DNA from: an uncultured Alphaproteobacteria bacterium
GTDB lineage: Bacteria; Pseudomonadota; Alphaproteobacteria; Thalassobaculales; Thalassobaculaceae
DNA length: 5,882 nucleotides
Reading direction: 5' to 3'
Assembly (NCBI GenBank): GCA_938028645.1
Contig: CALIMD010000260.1
Coordinates: 1 to 5,882, forward strand
Part shown: piece after piece, positions 1-4,490 of the stretch
Position numbering within the stretch: position 1 is the stretch's first letter
Layout of the letters: the number at the start of each line of letters is the position of its first letter
The notes under the pieces: model-generated
Told to the model about the DNA's origin: nothing
Databases searched by the model: none
Seen by the model: only the letters and a program-made list of their open reading frames with translations
Made by a program: the position numbers and the translations under genes

Positions 1-728
1 TGGATCCTATTCCTGTAAATAGCCGCCGTTTCAAACTCCAACGCATCACTTGCATCTTGCATTCGCGCTGCGAGAGTTTTTTGAACCGAGATACTCTCGC
101 CGGACAGAAAATCTTTTGCCTCTTTGACTAATTCAGCATACTTCTCCTCAGAAACAAGATTTACGCAAGGCGCGACACATCTTTTAATTTGATATTGAAG
201 ACAGGGCCTATTCCTATTTTTAAAGACACTGTCTGTGCAATTACGTATCATAAAAGCGCGTTGTAGCGCGTTTATTGACCGGTTGACAGCACCAGCAGAT
301 GCAAAGGGACCAAAATAATCACCCTTTTTTGACTGGGAACCGCGATGCTTCAATAACATTGGCCAACTCTGATGATCCGAAATAAAAATATATGGAAATG
401 ACTTATCATCACGAAGCAAAACATTATACTTAGGCTTCAAACGCTTAATCAAATTACTTTCTAGCAGTAAAGCCTCCACTTCTGTGTGCGTGGTCACTAT
501 TTCCATTGAATAAGTCTCACTGACCATGCGCGTTATTCTATGAGATATTTTTGTGGGAGTTGTATAGGTTTTGACGCGTTTTTTTAAATTATTGGCTTTT
601 CCAACATATAAAACTTCTCCAGTCAAATTAATCATTCTGTATACGCCAGGTTTTGAGGAAAGGCTCCTCAACTGCGATTGAATTACACCAATCCCTCTCA
701 TAATACCTATACTAGTTTTACTGTTCAT
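1..728 (-). CDS. uvrC: UvrABC system protein C (excinuclease subunit C), N-terminal part, truncated by window edge
   Basis: UvrC is the nuclease of bacterial nucleotide excision repair: recruited by DNA-bound UvrB, it cuts first 3' and then 5' of the lesion. The minus strand reads open for 242 codons from ATG at 728-726 to the window edge. The GIY-YIG nuclease domain has GVY at residues 28-30, YVG at 41-43, Arg51 and the helix with Glu90 (EALLLESNLIK), followed by KPKYNVLLRDDKSFPYI. Cys164, Cys176, Cys184 and Cys188 keep the 12-8-4 spacing of the iron-sulfur cysteines of E. coli UvrC. A UVR (UvrB-binding) helix begins near residue 214 and is cut. The RNase H-like 5'-nuclease and HhH domains lie outside. 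ATG at codon 10 is an alternative start with TAGGT upstream; I keep the first ATG because AGG lies 8 bp ahead of it. No frameshift is seen; the identification is secure. Confidence 0.97.
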   Translation of the reverse strand, partial: MNSKTSIGIMRGIGVIQSQLRSLSSKPGVYRMINLTGEVLYVGKANNLKKRVKTYTTPTKISHRITRMVSETYSMEIVTTHTEVEALLLESNLIKRLKPKYNVLLRDDKSFPYIFISDHQSWPMLLKHRGSQSKKGDYFGPFASAGAVNRSINALQRAFMIRNCTDSVFKNRNRPCLQYQIKRCVAPCVNLVSEEKYAELVKEAKDFLSGESISVQKTLAARMQDASDALEFETAAIYRNRI

Positions 729-745
729 ATTGGATACCTGTTCAT
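725..745 (-). other. Possible 6-codon leader ORF overlapping the uvrC start
   Basis: On the minus strand ATG at 745-743 opens a short frame (MNRYPI) whose TGA (727-725) overlaps the uvrC ATG (728-726) in the classic ATGA arrangement. The 8-mer ATGAACAG occurs at both starts, 17 bp apart. Such an overlap could couple translation of uvrC to the leader, but there is no clear ribosome binding site before the first ATG, and a frame this short arises easily by chance. Confidence 0.2.
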
Positions 746-799
746 TTATCAGGAAACCGTCTTTATCACTTTAAACACACCTAATTTCGTGAAGTGTCT

Positions 800-828
800 G
801 TCCTAGATCAACCAGGTAATTTTGTCAA
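800..828 (-). promoter_or_regulatory. Putative uvrC promoter
   Basis: On the minus strand a perfect TTGACA (-35) lies at 828-823. After 17 bp it is followed by TAGGAC at 805-800, a poor -10 with three of six consensus bases. Transcription would begin near 793, giving a leader of about 65 nt before uvrC. The exact -35 and ideal spacing support it; the weak -10 lowers confidence. No LexA-type operator (GTTC-N7-GTTC or CTGT-N8-ACAG) was seen near it. Confidence 0.35.
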
Positions 829-850
829 AATAACAACAATCCACTGAGGC

Positions 851-871
851 TGTGGAAAAGGCTGTGGGTAA
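851..871 (-). promoter_or_regulatory. Paired DnaA-box-like 9-mers
   Basis: TTTTCCACA (859-851) matches TT(A/T)TNCACA exactly; TTACCCACA (871-863) has one mismatch. They share orientation and start 12 bp apart, the close same-strand spacing seen in DnaA-box clusters. They could serve an origin or titrate/regulate through DnaA; binding is inferred only from sequence. Confidence 0.4.
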
Positions 872-997
872 GGACTGTTGAGTAGCTTTATATCGGCAGA
901 CTCCCTATTAAAGTTACAAAATGGTTAAAATATAGGCAAATATTGCAACCTATTGATTTTATTGTAGTTTAAGTAATTTATGTTTAATTTATTTTTT

Positions 998-1024
998 TTG
1001 ATACAAACCAAATAAATTTATAAT
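998..1024 (+). promoter_or_regulatory. Possible promoter for the FolM-like/folB genes
   Basis: TATAAT at 1019-1024 is a perfect -10, with TTGATA (five of six -35 bases) at 998-1003. The 15-bp spacing is shorter than the preferred 17. Transcription would start near 1031 and leave a leader of about 260 nt before the reductase gene. In such AT-rich DNA a TATAAT is expected fairly often, so this is tentative. Confidence 0.25.
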
Positions 1025-1048
1025 AAAGATCTGGTCGCTATATTTTCC

Positions 1049-1057
1049 TGTGCATAA
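1049..1057 (-). promoter_or_regulatory. DnaA-box-like 9-mer, exact consensus
   Basis: The minus strand reads TTATGCACA, an exact match to the strong DnaA box TTATNCACA. It sits on the opposite side of the very AT-rich stretch from the paired boxes at 851-871 and has the same orientation. A single box is common by chance in a genome; its value lies in the clustering. Confidence 0.4.
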
Positions 1058-1210
1058 TTAAGCGGTAAAATTTCGTATATATATAGTAAAGAGGTGCTTT
1101 TATCACTAAAAATGAAGATCGAAGGAAATAGTATTTTTAACTGAATGATATAGATGCAAAACAAACGATGCAGATTTCAATTCGGTTGTTACTTTGAATG
1201 TTGGCAAGCT

Positions 1211-1228
1211 CGATTAACATACTAATCG
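1211..1228. repeat. Perfect inverted repeat CGATTA-N6-TAATCG
   Basis: Two perfect 6-bp arms are separated by 6 bp, 64 bp upstream of the chosen start of the reductase gene. The geometry fits a dimeric regulator's operator or a weak hairpin in the leader. A second, shorter inverted repeat (TTGAT-TAAG-ATCAA) lies at 1250-1263. No regulator family can be named. Confidence 0.35.
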
Positions 1229-1292
1229 TTCTTTCAACTCCTTCCAAATTTGATTAAGATCAACTTCTACAGATTTATTGGAGAACCTGTCC

Positions 1293-2057
1293 GTGAGAAA
1301 ATTAAGCCATAGAGCTGCCTTGGTTACCGGTGGTGGGCGACGCATTGGGGCGGGTATTGCAAAAGCTTTAGCAGCGGATGGTTGGTTCGTGTACATACAT
1401 TGTCACAAATCTTCTGACCAGGCTTCCGAAGTTCTTCAGGAGATTAAAGCTAATAATGGTACTGGGATGGTGATAACTCAGGATCTATCGGTACGTGGGG
1501 CAGCGGAGAGTTTAATGAAAAAAGCGGAAAATGGCCCAGCGCCTCTAGTAGCGCTGATAAATAACGCGTCGTTATTCGAATATGATACCGTTGAAACCAT
1601 TACAGAGAAGAGTTTAGACGAACATTTCGCAGTTAATGTTAGAAGCCCAACCATTTTGAGCAAGGTGTTCGCTAACTCATTAGGCAAAAATACAAACGGT
1701 TGTGTTATTAATATTCTTGACAATAAAGTATATGCAATAAATCCCGACTATTTGTCGTACACCATCAGCAAGGTTGCATTACAAGGAGCCACATCAGCAC
1801 TGGCGATGGCATTAGCTCCAAAAGTAAGGGTCAACGGCATCGCTCCTGGCATTACATTAGAAAGTGGCAATCAGGGAGAGGTTAGTTTTATTAAAGGACA
1901 AACAATGAGTCCAATGGGACAGGTTTCAACGGTTGAGGATATTACTCGTTCAGTTTTGTTTATCCTTAACAGTAGCTCAATCAATGGAAATGTTATTACT
2001 ATTGACGGTGGACAAAGCCTCCAAAAACTGGCGCGTGATGTTGCCTTTATTGATTAG
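1293..2057 (+). CDS. folM: FolM/PTR1-like short-chain dehydrogenase (dihydropteridine/dihydrofolate reductase type)
   Basis: This 254-residue NAD(P)-dependent short-chain dehydrogenase has a Rossmann nucleotide motif TGGGRRIG (residues 12-19), NNAS (90-93), the structural Asn115 and a catalytic YTISK (Tyr156, Lys160). The usual catalytic Ser is replaced by Asp143, 13 residues before Tyr156. That is the same spacing as Asp181/Tyr194 in Leishmania pteridine reductase PTR1, and fits FolM-type enzymes that reduce dihydromonapterin, with weak dihydrofolate reductase activity. A C-terminal NGIAPGITL and IDGGQSL complete the fold. The GTG at 1293 is preferred because GGAG at 1280-1283 lies 9 bp upstream; a TTG at 1278 would add five residues and overlap that site. 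folB follows after 23 bp, supporting a pterin role. Substrate is inferred; the SDR family itself is certain. Confidence 0.8.
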   Translation: MRKLSHRAALVTGGGRRIGAGIAKALAADGWFVYIHCHKSSDQASEVLQEIKANNGTGMVITQDLSVRGAAESLMKKAENGPAPLVALINNASLFEYDTVETITEKSLDEHFAVNVRSPTILSKVFANSLGKNTNGCVINILDNKVYAINPDYLSYTISKVALQGATSALAMALAPKVRVNGIAPGITLESGNQGEVSFIKGQTMSPMGQVSTVEDITRSVLFILNSSSINGNVITIDGGQSLQKLARDVAFID

Positions 2058-2080
2058 AGAAGAAAAAGGATAATAGTTCA

Positions 2081-2443
2081 ATGGGCGTCGTCTCTACTAA
2101 AATTTTTCTTGAAGATTACGAGGCTAATATCAATATTGGCATTCATGAATTCGAAAAAACTGGTCCGCAACGCATAATTATAAACATAGAGCTATTTGTT
2201 GCTGAAGCCTCATCCGGAAATAGCGACACTATTGACAATTCGGTCGATTATGATTTCTTACGAAAAGAAATTACTAAATTAACAAAAACCCGCCATTTCA
2301 ATCTTCAAGAAACCCTCTGCCGTTCGATCCTTGAAATAGTAGCAGTTCAACCTGGTATCCAAAGGGCTATAGTAAGCACTAAAAAACCTGATGTGTATCC
2401 AGACTGTCGCGGCGTAGGAGTTGAAATGGAATATTGTAATTAA
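2081..2443 (+). CDS. folB: Dihydroneopterin aldolase
   Basis: FolB cleaves 7,8-dihydroneopterin to 6-hydroxymethyl-7,8-dihydropterin and glycolaldehyde in cytosolic folate synthesis; family members form octamers. The 120-residue protein has normal family length. It shows the GIHEFEKTGPQ segment (Glu25 aligns with the pterin-binding Glu of E. coli and S. aureus FolB), VDYDFLRKEI (Tyr57), FNLQETL (Glu77) and the STKKP lysine (Lys102), then the GVGVE C-terminal strand. The start ATG has AAGGA at 2066-2070, 10 bp upstream. It lies 23 bp after the FolM-like gene, so the two are probably cotranscribed. The paralogue FolX (dihydroneopterin triphosphate 2'-epimerase) has the same fold and cannot be fully excluded, particularly beside a FolM-like gene, because FolX and FolM both belong to tetrahydromonapterin synthesis. 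Confidence 0.88.
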   Translation: MGVVSTKIFLEDYEANINIGIHEFEKTGPQRIIINIELFVAEASSGNSDTIDNSVDYDFLRKEITKLTKTRHFNLQETLCRSILEIVAVQPGIQRAIVSTKKPDVYPDCRGVGVEMEYCN

Positions 2444-2500
2444 TTCAACTTTGCTTGGAATTTATATTTACTAATGACTATACAGTAGAAAGTGTTTTTC

Positions 2501-3340
2501 ATGTCTCGTGATCTCTTAAAGTTTCTTATCATAACAGATATCCACCATGGAATTCCTGTTGGAACAAAAAAAAGCCAGGCATCATTGATGCTCCTGGATA
2601 AATTCGTGACAATTGCTAATAATTCTGATGCCCAACTAATTATTGATTTGGGAGATAGAATAAATGATCTAGACCATACAACCGACTCACGTTTAATGAA
2701 CGAGGTTGCAGAACGTTTCTCGAAAATCAAATGTCAAAAAGAACATCTTGTCGGGAACCACGATATTCACTTCCTTTCTGTGGAGGAAAATGAAAAGCTT
2801 TTAAACTCAAACCTTAGAAGCAGGAGCTTGGACTTATGCGGATGGCATTTGGTTTTTTGGTGCCCAAACGCCAAATACGCCCCTGCAACTGGCTTTAGCG
2901 ACGATCAAGAGTCCATAACTTGGTTACAAAAGGATTTAAAAAAGAACGATAAACCCGCAATAATTTTTTGTCACGTTCCACAATTTTCTGGCGACCTATC
3001 AGGAAACTTTTGGTTCGCTAATAACCCCTGGGCAGCGTCTCTGCCTTATGCAAACACTGTGCTTGATATTATCCAAAAAGATCCAAACGTGAAGATGACC
3101 GTAGGTGGACATATTCATTGGCCACGCCTTTCGACATTACACGGCGTTCACCACATCACCCTTCCCTCTTTGATAGAAAGTTTTTTCTCAAATGGAAAGC
3201 CATGTGGAGCCTGGACTGAGATTACTATTAAAGATCAAATTAATATCGCTATATTTGGTAATGAGCAGTGGCAATGGACGCTCCCAATAAGACAAAAAGG
3301 CACAGAGTGGCCAGAACCACGTGCCTCTAATATTTCCTGA
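2501..3340 (+). CDS. Calcineurin-like metallophosphoesterase, substrate unknown
   Basis: This 279-residue cytosolic protein has no signal peptide and carries the full set of dimetal ligands of the calcineurin-like phosphoesterase fold: Asp13-x-His15, Asp52 in GDRIND, Asn86/His87 in GNHD, His158 and the GHIH pair His204/His206. All are in order, so it should be active. The layout, with HLVGNHD and a C-terminal GVHHITLPSLIES strand, recalls CpdA- and ADPRM-type enzymes that cleave nucleotide phosphodiesters or diphosphates; this is from memory only. ATG at 2501 is preferred, with AGAAAG 8 bp upstream; a GTG at 2492 would add three residues and overlap that site. It follows folB by 57 bp on the same strand with no visible terminator, so it may belong to the pterin operon. 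It ends 8 bp from the stop codon of the oppositely oriented radical SAM gene. Confidence 0.85.
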   Translation: MSRDLLKFLIITDIHHGIPVGTKKSQASLMLLDKFVTIANNSDAQLIIDLGDRINDLDHTTDSRLMNEVAERFSKIKCQKEHLVGNHDIHFLSVEENEKLLNSNLRSRSLDLCGWHLVFWCPNAKYAPATGFSDDQESITWLQKDLKKNDKPAIIFCHVPQFSGDLSGNFWFANNPWAASLPYANTVLDIIQKDPNVKMTVGGHIHWPRLSTLHGVHHITLPSLIESFFSNGKPCGAWTEITIKDQINIAIFGNEQWQWTLPIRQKGTEWPEPRASNIS

Positions 3341-3348
3341 CCGGCTTA

Positions 3349-4302
3349 TTAACTGCTACAGGAAGCACCGCCGAGCACACAAAACTGTGCGCAGTGTGGG
3401 TGATTTAGGTGCGTTTTCCCAACAGAATGTTTTAAGAATCTTCCTAATTCAAACCCCGGGTCATATGGCAATAAAGTGCAGGACACAACGGTTGGATGAG
3501 CAGCGCCCTTTCGCTTAATAACCATTCGGGAACTTGCACACATTTGAGCGTCGGGTGACACGGAAAGAATATTCCAGCATTTTTCTGTTATTTCAGGAAC
3601 ATCTGTTAATGGATCCATCTCTGGAAAAATAACTAAATCATCGAGGTCGTCTGGGTTTAATTTCAATCCCAACTCTTGAAATAATCGACCATAGCCCATT
3701 CTGCATTCCTCAGACGTCTCCTTGGCCAGGCTGCGTCCCGCTATTTTTATGGTAAATTTATTATCTCTCAACCAGTTAATACCATCAATCATTGGCCACC
3801 ATGATTTAGGACCTCTCTCCGCCTCATGTACAGACTGGTCATAATGATCTATTGAAACTCTCAATATTAACTCTGACCCTGGGTATCGATCTTTGAGTTG
3901 TTTCAGTTCTGTTTTCTTGTGCTGCATAGGTTTCATTGCATTGGTCAAGACTAATATACGAAAATCACGTGATAAACATTCATCCAAGATTTTAAGAAAG
4001 TCTGGATTCATAAACGGCTCTCCACCCGTGAACGCAATCTGCGGGGGATCTAGCTGTAATTCATCTAATTCATCGAGATAATTCCTCACTTCATCAAATG
4101 ATATGTATACTAGACTATCATTTAATGGTGATGACTCTATGTAGCAGTTACTACATTTCAAATTACAAAGAGTTCCTGTATTGAACCAAAGTGTATCAAA
4201 TGTTCTAAATTCGACTGTCGCTCGCACCTCACCAGATGCTGTTATAAACCGATCTTGAAACTTTAACGGCGCTTTGTATTTAAAACTTATTTCTCTCGAC
4301 AT
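3349..4302 (-). CDS. Radical SAM protein with cysteine-rich C-terminus, function unknown
   Basis: The 317-residue protein has the radical SAM cluster motif CNLKCSNC (Cys46, Cys50, Cys53), the GGEP SAM-binding motif at 93-96, and VSIDHYD on a later barrel strand. Radical SAM enzymes use a [4Fe-4S] cluster to split S-adenosylmethionine and start radical chemistry. Beyond the barrel lie Cys242, Cys255, Cys275, Cys304, Cys308 and Cys315, in MCASSRMVIKRKG, SCTLLPYDPGFELG and HCAQFCVLGGASC. These look like ligands for one or two auxiliary Fe-S clusters, as in SPASM/Twitch proteins, but I cannot place the protein in those families. ATG at 4302 is preferred, with AAGGG 5 bp ahead; a GTG at 4308 directly abuts that site. 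No precursor-peptide gene was seen beside it. It lies tail to tail with the phosphoesterase and diverges from uvrB. Confidence 0.88.
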   Translation of the reverse strand: MSREISFKYKAPLKFQDRFITASGEVRATVEFRTFDTLWFNTGTLCNLKCSNCYIESSPLNDSLVYISFDEVRNYLDELDELQLDPPQIAFTGGEPFMNPDFLKILDECLSRDFRILVLTNAMKPMQHKKTELKQLKDRYPGSELILRVSIDHYDQSVHEAERGPKSWWPMIDGINWLRDNKFTIKIAGRSLAKETSEECRMGYGRLFQELGLKLNPDDLDDLVIFPEMDPLTDVPEITEKCWNILSVSPDAQMCASSRMVIKRKGAAHPTVVSCTLLPYDPGFELGRFLKHSVGKTHLNHPHCAQFCVLGGASCSS

Positions 4303-4490
4303 TTGCACCCTTTTGGTAGAGTTTTATTTTGAGTTTTTATTGAAAACTTAAAACATAAATCTACTTGATAGTCGTAGAATCAGCAACATGGGTTTACAAC
4401 CCAAACATATAGGTGTCTGGGTAACATGGAATCTGTTTTTTTCATTGAACTCCAGCATTACTCGACCCCGGCTATAGCGGACCTATCTAG
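4303..4490. other. Divergent intergenic region between the radical SAM gene and uvrB
   Basis: This 188-bp region must hold the promoters of both outward-facing genes. On the minus strand a weak TTGCTG/TAGATT pair with 17-bp spacing ends near 4360 and could serve the radical SAM gene. No convincing promoter for uvrB stands out. I looked for alphaproteobacterial (GTTC-N7-GTTC) and enterobacterial (CTGT-N8-ACAG) LexA boxes and found neither, so SOS control of this uvrB is not supported by the sequence. A seven-T run near 4434-4440 is not preceded by a GC-rich stem. Confidence 0.5.
4389..4403. repeat. Inverted repeat TGGGTT-TAC-AACCCA upstream of uvrB
   Basis: A perfect 6-bp stem with a 3-base loop lies about 90 bp before uvrB. 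A partly similar TGGGTAACA follows about 30 bp downstream. It could be an operator or an RNA hairpin in the uvrB leader; no poly-T tract follows directly, so it is not a standard terminator. Confidence 0.3.

Larger units (their letters stand above)
729..1292. other. Long AT-rich divergent intergenic region; candidate replication origin
   Basis: About 560 bp without a convincing gene separates uvrC (leftward) from the FolM-like gene (rightward). It holds two exact matches on the minus strand to the relaxed DnaA-box consensus TT(A/T)TNCACA (TTTTCCACA at 859-851 and TTATGCACA at 1057-1049) and a one-mismatch box TTACCCACA at 871-863. Another one-mismatch box, TTAAACACA, is on the plus strand at 771-779. 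Between the box groups, 961-1020 has only 8 G/C in 60 bases and resembles a DNA-unwinding element. Both flanking genes point outward. The parts resemble a bacterial oriC, but divergent promoters would also make the region AT-rich, and I know of no precedent for an origin beside uvrC in this group. Confidence 0.35.

Noticed and set aside
723..743. Two GTTC half-sites near the uvrC start as an alphaproteobacterial LexA box
   Set aside because: They are separated by 13 bp, not the 7 bp required for GTTC-N7-GTTC.
969..987. TTAA...TTAA as a CtrA binding site
   Set aside because: The spacing is 11 bp rather than 7 bp.
1214..1396. 60-residue minus-strand ORF across the start of the FolM-like gene
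   Set aside because: It overlaps the conserved nucleotide-binding region of the reductase on the opposite strand, has no recognisable motif, and looks like a shadow frame.
2455..2484. TTGGAA-N18-TATACA promoter-like pair between folB and the phosphoesterase
   Set aside because: Both hexamers match only four of six bases, and the start would leave a leader of about 10 nt, removing much of the presumed ribosome site; not strong enough to list.
3321..3518. 65-residue plus-strand ORF over the phosphoesterase end and radical SAM 3' region
   Set aside because: It lies opposite the conserved cysteine-rich C-terminus of the radical SAM protein and has no family features.
4389..4440. Hairpin plus T-run upstream of uvrB as a terminator or attenuator
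   Set aside because: The stem ends about 30 bp before the seven-T run and no GC-rich stem abuts the T-run.
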